Part shown: piece by piece, positions 17,195-25,714 of the stretch | Layout: each line of letters starts with the position of its first letter | Position numbering within the stretch: position 1 is the first letter of the stretch | Origin: Acidobacteriota bacterium | GTDB taxonomy: Bacteria; Acidobacteriota; Thermoanaerobaculia; Multivoradales; JAHEKO01 | Reading direction: 5' to 3' | DNA length: 33,311 nt | Assembly: GCA_022561975.1 (NCBI GenBank) | Contig: JADFQD010000018.1 | Coordinates: 6,931 to 40,241 of the forward strand | Position numbers and translations under genes: made by a program | The notes under the pieces: model-generated | Told to the model about the DNA's origin: nothing | Databases searched by the model: none | The model's input: only the letters and a program-made list of their open reading frames with translations

Positions 17195-17659
17195 CTAGAA
17201 GTTGGGCTCGAGCCGGGTCTTGATGACCCGGTCGAGTTGAATTGTTCTGACACCTTCTGCGAATTCGAGTTCGATCTCCGGTTTTGCTCCGGGGTTCGTT
17301 ACGTAGCTTTTCAGCCGGGCAGTGTCGGTTCTTTTCTTGTTTTCGTCCATCCACGAAATCCGCACCCGCTCACCACTGAATCGCTGGTAGTCGCTTTCCG
17401 AGTAGAACTCACGGTCTAGACCCGGAGAGGTCACTTCGAGAGTGTAGTGCCCGCGACCGAAATCGACGATATCGAGAAAGGCCGAAGCCTCGCGCGATAC
17501 TTTCGAGCACTCGGTAACCGTGACGCCGCCCTCCCGGTCCACGACCAGCTTGAGCACACCGCCCTGATAGGCGGCATCGAGTAGCTCACAGCCACAGCGC
17601 CCGGCGATTGCCTCGAGTTCTTTTTGGACTTCCTTGCTTACCGGCATGACGAGCTTCAC
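17195..17659 (-). CDS. rimP: Ribosome maturation factor RimP
   Basis: A 154-residue RimP needed for 30S assembly. Family segments are visible: an N-terminal domain with GCELLDAAYQGGVLKLVVDREGGVT and SREASAFLDIVD, then YTLEVTSPGLDREF, the near-invariant 'SPGLDR' motif, and a C-terminal Sm-like barrel. It is the first gene of the nusA-infB cluster. The start at 17659 has AGGG nearby (in CCTAGGGTG), about 12 bases upstream. A promoter and a leader terminator lie just upstream. Confidence 0.96.
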   Translation of the reverse strand: MKLVMPVSKEVQKELEAIAGRCGCELLDAAYQGGVLKLVVDREGGVTVTECSKVSREASAFLDIVDFGRGHYTLEVTSPGLDREFYSESDYQRFSGERVRISWMDENKKRTDTARLKSYVTNPGAKPEIELEFAEGVRTIQLDRVIKTRLEPNF

Positions 17660-17681
17660 CCTAGGCGGTCAAGGAGCCCGG

Positions 17682-17707
17682 AAAAAAAAAGCGGGCCTAT
17701 GGCCCAC
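17682..17707 (-). terminator. Intrinsic terminator in the rimP-nusA leader (candidate attenuator)
   Basis: On the minus strand GTGGGCC, loop ATA, GGCCCGC (7 pairs, one G-U) is followed directly by nine Ts (17690-17682). It is a textbook Rho-independent terminator. It lies 22 bases before the rimP start and about 25 bases after the predicted transcription start, inside the 5' leader. A short alternative stem, GCCCG/CGGGC spanning the T-tract, could form with bases just downstream. Confidence 0.8.
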
Positions 17708-17739
17708 TTCCTCGGCGAGGGACGACCTGACCAACCAAT

Positions 17740-17769
17740 AGTATACGGAAAGCGGAGTGAATCTTTCAA
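17740..17769 (-). promoter_or_regulatory. Sigma-70 promoter of the rimP-nusA-infB operon
   Basis: On the minus strand TTGAAA (17769-17764), an 18-base spacer and TATACT (17745-17740). Each hexamer matches consensus at 5 of 6 positions. The predicted start is near 17733, giving a leader of about 73 bases to rimP that contains the terminator hairpin. Confidence 0.7.
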
Positions 17770-18049
17770 CCTTGCGACCGACTTTCCTGCACGGTGGCGG
17801 CGTCTTCTTGACCGCGCGTCTGTCGAGGCGGACCGCGTCCGCCGCCGCCGGCCGCCTCCATCGAGAGGCGCTGCCAAATTGGCGTGGCCTCGGGGGTGTT
17901 CAGCAAGCTCCTAGTAGCAGCCCCTGGTGGAAATCGAGACGGCCGCGTTCCAGACCCCTGCTCTGAAATGGGGGCCAGATGGCATGCGCCGGGACGACGG
18001 CGATGCCGGAGCGTCGTTGAGGAGCGGCAACTCGGGTGCTGGCAAGAGG

Positions 18050-18060
18050 CTTGCTACGAT
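18050..18060 (+). promoter_or_regulatory. Candidate extended -10 promoter of htrA
   Basis: CTTGCTACGAT contains TGnTACGAT, an extended -10 form, about 67 bases before the htrA start. No good -35 was seen. The identical 11-mer occurs before the acyl-CoA dehydrogenase gene at 22049. The rest of the 467-base rimP-htrA gap holds only the rimP promoter and leader, and a GC-rich inverted repeat at 17827-17843 without a T-tract. I see no gene in it. Confidence 0.4.
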
Positions 18061-18126
18061 ATCCTTAGAGGACGAGGGACACGATTACCAACACGAACCA
18101 CGCATTTACAAGGGTAGGGCATTGCA

Positions 18127-19674
18127 ATGAACCATCGCGCGCAACGTGGAGTCCTAACGGCTCTCTTGATCTTCGGAGCCGTGATCTTCGGAATGGTTCT
18201 GGCCGGTGGCCTGGATTTTACCTCTCGCAGCGTTGGCTCTTCGAGGTCGGACACCGGATCGTTGGAGGTCACCGAGCCGGTCCTGGCGATGAGTGGCGGT
18301 TTCCCGGATTTTGCCGACTTGGCCGAGCGCGTGTCACCGTCAGTGGTTTCGATCGAGGTTCACACCTTCGAGCGAAGCTCGCCGCGTCGAGGCGGACCAA
18401 GAGGAGTGGATCCGTTCGAGTTCTTTTTCGGGCCTCGTGGGCGCCGAAACCAGGAGCCCGAAGATGACGGCAGCGTGCGCGAGTTCCGACAGGATTCCGG
18501 CGGATCGGGCTTCGTGGTCTCAGCGGACGGTTTGATCATTACCAATAATCACGTGATCGAGGGTGCCGACGAAGTCAAGGTCCACCTCGGCGACCGCACC
18601 TTCGACGCCGTGGTGAAGGGACGAGATCCCGAGACCGACCTGGCCCTGCTCCAAGTGGAGACGGACGAGGAATTGGAGTACCTGCCCTTGGGCGACAGCG
18701 AGGAGCTGCGCGTCGGAGAATGGGTGATGGCGGTCGGGTCGCCGGCGGGCCTCGCCGACACGGTCACCGTGGGAGTGGTCAGTGCCAAGGGGCGCCGCAT
18801 CTTCATCAATCCCGAGAGTTCGTTCGAGAACTTCATCCAAACCGACGCCGCCATCAACTTCGGCAACTCGGGAGGGCCTCTGATCAACCTGCGTGGACAA
18901 GTTGTCGGCATCAACACGGCGATCAATTACCGAGCAGAGAACATCGGGTTTGCCGTTCCGGTCAATACGCTGAAGCAGATTCTCCCGGCGCTCCGCGAGG
19001 AGGGCAAAGTTCGGCGAGGTTTTCTGGGCGTGGCGGTCGATGATCTGGATCGCGATGCCGCCGAGGCCTTCGGCCTGTCATCTACCGACGGGGTCATTGT
19101 CACCGAGGTCAGGCCAGAGCAGCCCGCGGACAGAGCCGGAATCCACCACGGAGACATCGTCTTGAGCGTCGACGGGAAGTCAATCAAAAACACGCGCGAG
19201 TTGATCGACTACGTGTCGTCCAAAGCGCCGGGGGTCAGTGTGGACCTCGAGCTTCTCAGGAACGGCAAGCGGATCACCAAGAGGGTCAAGCTGGCCGAGA
19301 GGACTCCGATCGGGCAGGAGGCCGAGGAAAAGGCCGAAACCGGAGAGAGCGGGATCGGCTGGCTCGGAATCCGCTATCAGGACCTGTCCCCCGGCCTGCG
19401 GGACGCTCATGGGCTTCCCGAAGGGCTCGAGGGCGTCTGGATCACCTCGGTGTCGCCGCGAAGCCCGCTCTACGACGAGGGAGTGAGGGAGACGCGGAAC
19501 GTAATTACGGTGATCACCGAAGTCAACGGCGAGGGGGTCGCTTCGGTCGCTGCGTTCGAAGATGCGGTCGGCAACGCGGCTCCCGGTTCGCGTCTGCGCC
19601 TCTATTTGCGGCGCTTTGTCAGCGGTCAGGAGCAGCCCCCCCTGTTCGCGTTCCCTCGAGTCCCGGAGAACTAA
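18127..19674 (+). CDS. Do/DegP-family periplasmic serine protease (HtrA)
   Basis: ATP-independent envelope protease/chaperone for misfolded proteins. Residues 8-28 form one membrane-spanning signal-anchor (VLTALLIFGAVIFGMVLAGG), so it is probably tethered to the inner membrane. The trypsin-like domain has the full triad His142 (TNNHVI), Asp171 (DLALLQ) and Ser248 (GNSGGP). An Arg/Pro/Gly-rich LA-loop-like insert lies at 82-120. Two PDZ domains follow: GFLGVAVDDL to about 395, and GWLGIRYQDL to the end, the second shorter and more divergent. Length (515) is typical of DegP/DegQ. AGGG lies 7 bases before ATG. A terminator closes the gene, so it is likely monocistronic. It is divergent from the rimP operon. 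Confidence 0.95.
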   Translation: MNHRAQRGVLTALLIFGAVIFGMVLAGGLDFTSRSVGSSRSDTGSLEVTEPVLAMSGGFPDFADLAERVSPSVVSIEVHTFERSSPRRGGPRGVDPFEFFFGPRGRRNQEPEDDGSVREFRQDSGGSGFVVSADGLIITNNHVIEGADEVKVHLGDRTFDAVVKGRDPETDLALLQVETDEELEYLPLGDSEELRVGEWVMAVGSPAGLADTVTVGVVSAKGRRIFINPESSFENFIQTDAAINFGNSGGPLINLRGQVVGINTAINYRAENIGFAVPVNTLKQILPALREEGKVRRGFLGVAVDDLDRDAAEAFGLSSTDGVIVTEVRPEQPADRAGIHHGDIVLSVDGKSIKNTRELIDYVSSKAPGVSVDLELLRNGKRITKRVKLAERTPIGQEAEEKAETGESGIGWLGIRYQDLSPGLRDAHGLPEGLEGVWITSVSPRSPLYDEGVRETRNVITVITEVNGEGVASVAAFEDAVGNAAPGSRLRLYLRRFVSGQEQPPLFAFPRVPEN

Positions 19675-19717
19675 GGACAAGATCGCAAACTGGGAAGGCG
19701 AGGAATTCGCTGGGTTG

Positions 19718-19750
19718 GGTCGGCTCCATTAGGAGGGCCGACCTTTCTTT
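19718..19750 (+). terminator. Intrinsic terminator after htrA
   Basis: GGTCGGC (19718-19724) pairs perfectly with GCCGACC (19737-19743), with an inner TCC/GGA pairing in the loop, then TTTCTTT. It ends 44 bases past the htrA stop and only 21 bases before the start of the next regulator gene, which may limit read-through into that gene. Confidence 0.8.
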
Positions 19751-19771
19751 GAGCGCGATAGAGTGCCGGTC

Positions 19772-21160
19772 ATGACCGATGCCGAAAGCAGCTTCCGCGG
19801 CCGGATTCTCGTGGTCGACGACGAAGAGTCGATTCGCGAGAGCCTCAGGATGATTCTCGAATACGAGGGCTATCAGGTCGAGGAGGCCAAGAACGGCGAG
19901 GCCGCCATCGAGTCCGTGCGCCGCCACGTTCCCGAGGCGATCTTGCTCGATATCAAGATGCCCGGGCTGGACGGGCTGGCGGTCCTACGGCGGTTGCAAG
20001 AGAGGGGATATGACCTGCCCGTGATCATCATCACGGGCCACGGGGACGTATCGACCGCGGTCGAAGCCACCAAGGCGGGCGCCTTTGACTTTTTCGAAAA
20101 GCCGCTGCAGCGCGATCGGGTTCTGGTAAGCCTGCGCAATGCGGTGGATGCTTCACGGCTACAGCGCGAGAGCGAGGCCGGCCGACCGGAGATGGACGAA
20201 ATGGTGGGGTCGTCTGCGGTCATGGCGCAACTGCGAGCGACGATCGAGAAGGCCGCACCAACGCCGGCGACGGTTCTAGTTACCGGCGAGAGTGGCACCG
20301 GAAAGGAACTGGTAGCCAGGGCCATTCATTCTCGAAGTGCTCGGCGCGACAAAGTCTTGGTGCAGGTGAACTGCGCGGCAATTCCGGAAGAGCTGATCGA
20401 GTCGGAACTCTTCGGGCACGAGAAAGGCTCGTTTACCGGGGCTTCGAAGAAGCAAATCGGCAAGTTCGTCGCAGCCGATGGCGGCACGATCTTCTTGGAC
20501 GAGGTCGGTGACATGTCTTCGCGCACTCAGGCCAAGGTCCTGCGGGTGCTCCAGGATGGCGACGTCGAGCCGGTAGGTTCCCAGAAGGTCCACAAGGTAG
20601 ATGTCCGGGTGGTCGCTGCTACCAACCGAGATCTGAAGGAAGAGATCGAACACGGGCGTTTTCGCGAGGATCTCTTCTACCGGCTCAACGTCCTTCCAAT
20701 TCGAACCCCGCCCCTCCGGGAGCGGCTCGAGGACATAGAAGAACTCATCGAGTACTTCGTCCGCCGCTTCTCCCAGGCCAGCAACTATCCACTCAAGACG
20801 TTCTCGGCCGAGGCCATCGAGCATCTCCTTACCCTGCCTTGGCCCGGCAATGTACGCGAACTCAAGAACGCGGTCGAAAGGATGTTGATCCTGAGCGCCG
20901 GAGATCCGGTTTTGAAATCGGACGTTGTCGCGCTCCTCGGCGGTTCAACCCCAGGCTTGGCCGGAACGTTGGCCCAGGCCGAGACGCTTCGCGACTTCAG
21001 GGAGATCTCCGAGAAGATGTTCCTGCTTCGGCAGCTCGAGGCCAGCGGCTGGAACGTGACCAAGACCGCCAAGAAGATCGAAACGCCGCGCAGCAATCTC
21101 TACAAGAAGATGGAGCAGTACGGAATCCGCCGGGCGCAGCGAGGCGAGGATGGGGAATAA
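19772..21160 (+). CDS. NtrC-family sigma-54-dependent response regulator
   Basis: Activator of sigma-54 promoters. From ATG 19772 (462 residues) it has a receiver domain with Asp60 (ILLDIKMPG) and Lys110 (FEKPL). The AAA+ domain has Walker A GESGTGKE (172-179), the sigma-54-contacting loop as GSFTGA (219-224) in place of the usual GAFTGA, and Walker B GGTIFLDEVGD (237-247). A Fis-type helix-turn-helix lies at the end (NVTKTAKKIETPRSNLYKKM). The Ala-to-Ser change in the loop is a tolerated variant as far as I know. GTG 19763 is an alternative start. It overlaps pyrE by 11 bases. No partner kinase is in the window and the targets are unknown. Confidence 0.95.
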   Translation: MTDAESSFRGRILVVDDEESIRESLRMILEYEGYQVEEAKNGEAAIESVRRHVPEAILLDIKMPGLDGLAVLRRLQERGYDLPVIIITGHGDVSTAVEATKAGAFDFFEKPLQRDRVLVSLRNAVDASRLQRESEAGRPEMDEMVGSSAVMAQLRATIEKAAPTPATVLVTGESGTGKELVARAIHSRSARRDKVLVQVNCAAIPEELIESELFGHEKGSFTGASKKQIGKFVAADGGTIFLDEVGDMSSRTQAKVLRVLQDGDVEPVGSQKVHKVDVRVVAATNRDLKEEIEHGRFREDLFYRLNVLPIRTPPLRERLEDIEELIEYFVRRFSQASNYPLKTFSAEAIEHLLTLPWPGNVRELKNAVERMLILSAGDPVLKSDVVALLGGSTPGLAGTLAQAETLRDFREISEKMFLLRQLEASGWNVTKTAKKIETPRSNLYKKMEQYGIRRAQRGEDGE

Positions 21161-21734
21161 CGGGGCACACCTACTGGCCGAGCTGGGAGTGAGCGGAGCA
21201 CTACACCAGGGGCATTTCCGGCTCTCGTCGGGTTTGCACTCGAACCGCTATGTCCAGTGCGCCAAATTGCTCGAGGATCCCGTTCGCGCGAAGAGGGTTG
21301 GCGTCAAACTGGCTACCCGACTCGAGGGCTTCGACCCTGTTTCTGTGCTCTCACCGGCACTTGGAGGACTGATCATCGGCCACGAAACAGCGGCGGCGTT
21401 GGGCGTGCCCTTTCGATTCAGTGAGCGCAAGGACGGTGTGATGACGCTGCGCCGAGGTTTCGAGCTGGCCCGTAGCGAAAGGGTAGCGGTGATCGAGGAT
21501 GTCGTGACAACCGGCGGCTCCGCACGAGAGGCTGCTCTTGTCGCACGAGAGTTCGGAGCGCGAGTCGTCGCCTATGGCGCGATTATCGATCGCTCGCCCG
21601 GCCCGGATGCCTTGGCCCGCTTCGACGCGCCATTCGTTGCGCTGCTCGAACTCGAGGTTCTCGCCTGGGAGCCTGCGGACTGTGAGTTGTGCGCTGCCGG
21701 TGAGCCGCTGACGGCACCGGGTAGCGGTTCTTAG
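21150..21734 (+). CDS. pyrE: Orotate phosphoribosyltransferase
   Basis: Joins orotate to PRPP to make OMP, the fifth step of pyrimidine synthesis. The 194 residues show GHFRLSSGLHSNRYVQCAKL at the N-terminus and the PRPP-binding loop VAVIEDVVTTGGSARE (112-127, acidic pair E116-D117). The flexible-loop segment is FSERKDGVMTLRRGFEL. The start lies inside the regulator's last codons, with GAGG directly upstream, so the two are probably co-translated. Its stop shares the bases TTAG with the converging small ORF. Confidence 0.95.
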   Translation: MGNNGAHLLAELGVSGALHQGHFRLSSGLHSNRYVQCAKLLEDPVRAKRVGVKLATRLEGFDPVSVLSPALGGLIIGHETAAALGVPFRFSERKDGVMTLRRGFELARSERVAVIEDVVTTGGSAREAALVAREFGARVVAYGAIIDRSPGPDALARFDAPFVALLELEVLAWEPADCELCAAGEPLTAPGSGS

Positions 21735-21979
21735 ACCTTGCGCTCGAGCCGGTCGATGGCTGCTCGCAGAGCCGGAATTCGGCCCAGTCGGTCGGCTTCC
21801 TTCCGGTCCACGGCCAGCGTCGAAACCAACTCGCTGACGTCCTGAACCGCGATCTGCCAGCGTTGTCGCTTGGGCTCGTATGAGCCTTCGGCCGCTTCCA
21901 GATTCCAACCTGGTGGGAGGTAGCTTTCGAGTTCGATCGTGCTGTACGACAGGGCGCCGCTTCGATCCGAGGTGCTCAC
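21731..21979 (-). CDS. Small hypothetical protein (82 aa)
   Basis: I do not recognise a named family. The protein has YLPPGWNLEAAEGSYEPKRQRWQIAVQDV in the first half and a helical end GRIPALRAAIDRLERKV. The pattern looks like a small conserved cytosolic protein rather than a shadow. It starts with GTG and lacks a clear ribosome-binding site. It overlaps the pyrE stop tail-to-tail by four bases and is divergent from the acyl-CoA dehydrogenase gene. Function unknown. Confidence 0.6.
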   Translation of the reverse strand: MSTSDRSGALSYSTIELESYLPPGWNLEAAEGSYEPKRQRWQIAVQDVSELVSTLAVDRKEADRLGRIPALRAAIDRLERKV

Positions 21980-22048
21980 AATCGAGAATTGTACGGAAAA
22001 ACCATGGGCGCTGCGAGCTTCGACAGGGTTCGTCCGACCTTGGCTGAT

Positions 22049-22059
22049 CTTGCTACGAT
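22049..22059 (+). promoter_or_regulatory. Candidate extended -10 promoter of the acyl-CoA dehydrogenase cluster
   Basis: CTTGCTACGAT (TGnTACGAT) lies 17 bases before the start codon, the same 11-mer seen before htrA. A start of transcription near 22066 would put the GGAGG ribosome-binding site almost at the 5' end of the mRNA. No convincing -35 is visible. Confidence 0.35.
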
Positions 22060-22076
22060 GCCCGCGGAGGAAAAGG

Positions 22077-23219
22077 ATGAGGACCAGGCTGAGCGAAGAG
22101 CAGGAACTGCTGAAGGAAACGGTGCATCAGTTTGCCGCGGAGGTGGTCGCGCCGATCGCCAAGGAGGTCGACGAATCCGGTGAGTTTCCGAAGGATTTCT
22201 TTCCGCAGGCGGCCGAACTGGGTCTGGCGGGGGTAGCGATTCCCGAGCAGTACGGAGGATCCGGCATGGACACCGTGTCGTACTGCATCACGATAGAAGA
22301 GATCAGCCGTTACTGCGCAACCAGTGGTGTCATTCTCTCCGTCAACAACTCTCTGGTCTGCGGTCCACTGCTCGAATTCGGCTCCGAAGAGCAAAAGAGA
22401 GAGTACCTGACGCCGCTGGCATCGGGCAAGAAACTGGGTTGTTTCGCCTTGACCGAACCCGGCGCCGGCAGCGACGCCGGCAGCCTGCGGACGATGGCTC
22501 GACGGGACGGCGACGAGTACATCCTCAACGGCAACAAGGTCTTCATCACCAGCGGCACCGATGCCGACCTGGCGCTGGTGTTTGCGACCGTGGACCTGGA
22601 GTTGAAGCACCGCGGAATTACGGCGTTCATCGTGCCCTGCGATACCCCGGGCTTCCGCCGCGGCAGCAAGGAGTACAAGCTCGGCGTCAATGGCTCCGGA
22701 ACCACCGAACTCGTGTTTGAGGACATGAGAGTCCCGGCCGCTCAGCGCCTCGGCGAAGAGGGAGAGGGTTTCAAGATCGCGATGCGCGCGCTCGACGGCG
22801 GCAGGATCGGCATCGCAGCTCAGGCGATCGGCATCGCCCGTGGAGCCTTCGAAGAGGCCTTGATCTACGCTCAGGAGAGAGAGCAATTCGGCAAACCGCT
22901 GGCCAGGTTCCAGGCGATTCAATTCTATCTCGCCGATATGTCCACCGAACTCGACGCGGCTCGCTTCTTGACCTGGAAGGCCGCCTGGACCAAGGACACC
23001 CGGGGGCGCTGCACCCTCGAGGCCGCTCAGGCCAAGCTCTTCGCCTCCGAGATGGCTCAGCGGACGACCAACAAGGCGCTCCAGATTCATGGCGGTTATG
23101 GCTATACCCGGGAGTACAATGTCGAGCGCTACTTTCGCGACGCCCGGATTACGGAGATCTACGAAGGTACGAGCGAGATCCAGAAGATGGTCATTGCCGC
23201 CGCCGTGCTCGCGGATTGA
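22077..23219 (+). CDS. Acyl-CoA dehydrogenase, short/branched-chain type
   Basis: FAD enzyme introducing the alpha,beta double bond into acyl-CoA and passing electrons to ETF. From ATG 22077 (GGAGG six bases upstream) the 380 residues cover all three domains: the N-terminal helical domain (LSEEQELLKETVHQFAAEVV, GLAGVAIPEQYGGSG), the central beta domain (CFALTEPGAGSDAGSLRTMA, YILNGNKVFITSG) and the C-terminal domain (YAQEREQFGKPLARFQAIQFYLADM, ALQIHGGYGYTREYNVERYFRDARI). The catalytic base is the Glu of IYEGTSEIQ near residue 362, the position used by short-chain and butyryl-CoA dehydrogenases. The true substrate is not determined by sequence. It is first in a cluster with a B12 acyl-CoA mutase. 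Confidence 0.95.
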   Translation: MRTRLSEEQELLKETVHQFAAEVVAPIAKEVDESGEFPKDFFPQAAELGLAGVAIPEQYGGSGMDTVSYCITIEEISRYCATSGVILSVNNSLVCGPLLEFGSEEQKREYLTPLASGKKLGCFALTEPGAGSDAGSLRTMARRDGDEYILNGNKVFITSGTDADLALVFATVDLELKHRGITAFIVPCDTPGFRRGSKEYKLGVNGSGTTELVFEDMRVPAAQRLGEEGEGFKIAMRALDGGRIGIAAQAIGIARGAFEEALIYAQEREQFGKPLARFQAIQFYLADMSTELDAARFLTWKAAWTKDTRGRCTLEAAQAKLFASEMAQRTTNKALQIHGGYGYTREYNVERYFRDARITEIYEGTSEIQKMVIAAAVLAD

Positions 23220-23222
23220 GCC

Positions 23223-23950
23223 TTGGCGGTCTTGACCGAGGATCGCGCTGGAGTGGATTTCTCGAAAAGCGAGGAGCAGCAGCTTCTGTGCGGCGAACTG
23301 CGGCGTTTCGCTGAAGAGCGAATCCGGCCCGGAGTTGCCGAGCGCGACGCCTCCAAAGAGTTTCCCCACGAGATCGTCGCAGAGATGGCCAAAATGGGGT
23401 TGCTCGGCATGATGGCCCCTGAGGAGTACGGCGGCGCTGGGTCTTCTCCGTTGAGCTACGTGATGGCAGTGGAGGAGTTGGCTGTTGTCTGTCCCTCGAT
23501 CGCCGCCACGATGAGCGTCACCAATTCGGTCTGCTGCTGGCCGATTTCCCGCTTTGGCTCGGAAGAGCTCAAGCGCAGGGTTCTTCCGCCCCTGGCTTCA
23601 GGACAAATGATCGGCGTGTTCAGTTCGGAGTTCCGATCGCCAGACATCAGGCGATCCAGTTCAAGATCGCTACGATGGCCACGGAGTTGTCGGCGTCAAG
23701 GGTCCTGACCTACAGCGCCGCGTTGAGCGAAGGCGCCAGCGACGGCGGTCGCCTGGCCTCCGAAGCCAAGCTCTTCGCTTCGGAGGCCGCCAACCGCGCG
23801 TGCTATGAGAGTCTGCAGATCCACGGAGGCAACGGATTTGCGGACGAATACGAGATCTCTCGTCTCTATCGCGACGTCCGCGTCACCACGATTTACGAGG
23901 GCACGAGCGAGATGCAACGGCTCGTAATCTCGCGCAAGATTCTCAGATAG
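23223..23950 (+). pseudogene. Second acyl-CoA dehydrogenase, broken by an internal deletion and frameshift
   Basis: The first part (from TTG 23223, or GTG 23253) encodes a normal N-terminal domain: VDFSKSEEQQLLCGELRRFAEE, GLLGMMAPEEYGG, RVLPPLASGQMIGVF. Right after GVF (about 23622) the DNA jumps to sequence that, one frame over, reads QFGVPIARHQAIQFKIATMATE and continues intact to IYEGTSEMQRLVISRKILR at 23950. Compared with the neighbouring paralogue, about 440 bases are missing. They encode the whole FAD-contacting beta domain. The two parts are out of frame, so no working enzyme can be made. TTC/AGTTC repeats at the joint suggest a microhomology deletion, or an assembly error. Confidence 0.88.
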
Positions 23951-24009
23951 CTTGGCGGTTCCAGCGGTGGGACCTGTGCCGATCGAAGACGGTCGAGACC
24001 AGTTCGACC

Positions 24010-24038
24010 TCTACAGGGGACGCCTCGGCCTATATACT
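24010..24038 (+). promoter_or_regulatory. Candidate promoter of the B12 mutase large subunit
   Basis: TCTACA (24010-24015), a 17-base spacer and TATACT (24033-24038), placed 56 bases before the mutase start. The -10 matches at 5 of 6 and the -35 at 4 of 6 positions. The mutase can therefore be transcribed independently of the broken dehydrogenase. Confidence 0.45.
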
Positions 24039-24094
24039 GGGGCACAGCCGCGTCCGGACCGAGGGTCGCAACGTGACCGGCGAAAGGAAGATCT

Positions 24095-25714
24095 ATGACG
24101 GTCAAGGATCCGCCGAGCAACGTTCGACGCAAATCAGAAGTCTTCACCTCGGAGGTCCTGGAGACCATGGCGGAGGCGCGGATTCGATGGGAGCGGGCTC
24201 AGGCCGAGGTCGCGGCCAAGCGGAGCCACTGGAAGAGCGATTTCACGACGGTTTCGAGCATGGAGATCCCGCACCTGGTGACCGGAGAGCAGATCGGAGA
24301 TATTGATCCGATTTCGGAAATCGGGGTCCCCGGAGAGTTTCCGTACACTCGGGGAATTCACCCGACCGGGTACCGCGGAAAGCTCTGGACCATGAGGCAG
24401 TTCGCGGGTTTCGGCTCGGCGCAAGACACCAACGCTCGCTTCAAATACCTGCTCGACCACGGCCAGACCGGGCTCTCGGTCGCGTTTCACCTTCCGACGC
24501 TCTACGGCTACGACTCGGACCACAGCCTGGCTCGAGGCGAAGTCGGTAAGTGCGGCGTGGCGATCGATTCTCTGGCCGATATGGAAGCGTTGTTCGATGG
24601 GATTCCGCTGGATCAGGTCTCGACCTCGATGACCATCAACTCGACCGCGCCGATTTTGTTTGCCATGTACCTCGCAGTCGCGGAGAGGCAGGGTGTCGAT
24701 ATCGCCAAGAGGGTCAGCGGAACGCTCCAGAACGACATCCTCAAGGAGTATCTCGCGCAGAAGGAATACATCTTTCCTCCGCGTGAATCAATGCGCCTGA
24801 TCACGGACCAGTTTGCCTTTGCCTGCCAGCACGTGCCGCGCTGGAATACGATTTCGATTTCCGGTTATCACATTCGCGAAGCCGGCTCGACGGCGCTTCA
24901 GGAGTTGGCCTTCACGATCCGGGACGGTATGGAATACGTCGAGTACGGTATTCGGGCCGGTCTCGACGTGGACGACTTCGCCCCGCGGCTGTCCTTCTTT
25001 TTCAACAGCCACAACGACTTCTTCGAGGAGATCGCCAAGTACCGAGCGGCTCGCCGCATCTGGGCAACGATCATGAGAGATCGATACGGCGCGCGCAATC
25101 CGCGTTCATGGATGCTCCGGTTTCATACCCAAACCGCCGGTTGTTCGCTCACCGCGCAACAGCCCTACAACAACATCGTCCGGACTACGATTCAGGCGTT
25201 GGCGGCGGTTCTGGGCGGCACGCAGTCCCTTCACACCAACGCCCTGGACGAGACGCTGGCTTTGCCCACCGAAGAGAACGCCAGGATTGCGCTGCGCACT
25301 CAGCAAATCATTGCGCACGAGTCAGGGGTGATCAATTCGATCGATCCTCTGGGTGGATCCTATTTTGTCGAAGATCTGACCCGTCGAATGGTAGACGGCG
25401 CGTTCGACTATATTCGCCAGATCGACGAGTTCGGAGGCATGGTCGAGGCGATCGAGGCGGGCTTCCCGCAGCGCGAAATCATGGACGCGGCCTATCGCTA
25501 CCAACGAGCGTTCGAAGACAAGGAAAAGCTGATCGTAGGGCTGAATGCGCATGTTCTCGAGGACGAGGAAGCGATCGATACTCTCTACATCTCCGACGAT
25601 CTTGCCGACCAGCAGATTGCGAGCATGAACGAGGTCAAGGACTCCCGCGATCAAGGTGCGGCCGTGCGGACTCCCGCGATCAAGGTGCGGCCGTGCGGAC
25701 TCTCGACGCGTTAA
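24095..25714 (+). CDS. B12-dependent acyl-CoA mutase, large subunit (isobutyryl-CoA-mutase-like; 3' frameshifted)
   Basis: A radical carbon-skeleton mutase barrel subunit, normally annotated methylmalonyl-CoA mutase. Substrate contacts point elsewhere. The position equal to Tyr89 of methylmalonyl-CoA mutase is Phe103 (TMRQFAGFG) and that equal to Arg207 is Gln222 ([11 protein letters not shown]); His259 (SGYHIREAG) is kept. Phe/Gln is the known isobutyryl-CoA mutase pair. AGGAAG precedes ATG 24095. The last residues as read ([15 protein letters not shown]) are not native. A 29-base tandem duplication at 25640-25697 shifts the frame. Removing one copy restores a family-like end ([33 protein letters not shown]) stopping at 25848. 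The intact product would be about 574 residues. The barrel is complete, so activity of the shortened form cannot be excluded. Confidence 0.92.
   Translation: MTVKDPPSNVRRKSEVFTSEVLETMAEARIRWERAQAEVAAKRSHWKSDFTTVSSMEIPHLVTGEQIGDIDPISEIGVPGEFPYTRGIHPTGYRGKLWTMRQFAGFGSAQDTNARFKYLLDHGQTGLSVAFHLPTLYGYDSDHSLARGEVGKCGVAIDSLADMEALFDGIPLDQVSTSMTINSTAPILFAMYLAVAERQGVDIAKRVSGTLQNDILKEYLAQKEYIFPPRESMRLITDQFAFACQHVPRWNTISISGYHIREAGSTALQELAFTIRDGMEYVEYGIRAGLDVDDFAPRLSFFFNSHNDFFEEIAKYRAARRIWATIMRDRYGARNPRSWMLRFHTQTAGCSLTAQQPYNNIVRTTIQALAAVLGGTQSLHTNALDETLALPTEENARIALRTQQIIAHESGVINSIDPLGGSYFVEDLTRRMVDGAFDYIRQIDEFGGMVEAIEAGFPQREIMDAAYRYQRAFEDKEKLIVGLNAHVLEDEEAIDTLYISDDLADQQIASMNEVKDSRDQGAAVRTPAIKVRPCGLSTR
25640..25697 (+). 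repeat. 29-bp perfect tandem duplication inside the mutase gene
   Basis: Bases 25640-25668 are repeated exactly at 25669-25697, and the next bases (GACTC) begin the unit again. A 29-base unit is not a multiple of three, so the second copy shifts the mutase frame. With one copy the reading frame runs on to 25848 with conserved residues. Confidence 0.95.

Noticed and set aside
17161-17253. N-terminal extension of nusA by 31 codons
   Set aside because: It overlaps rimP, is Ser/Gly/Pro-rich and lacks similarity to NusA starts; ATG 17160 has a proper ribosome-binding site.
17827-17843. GC-rich inverted repeat GGCGGAC/GTCCGCC upstream of htrA
   Set aside because: No T-tract and no known operator pattern; common by chance at this GC.
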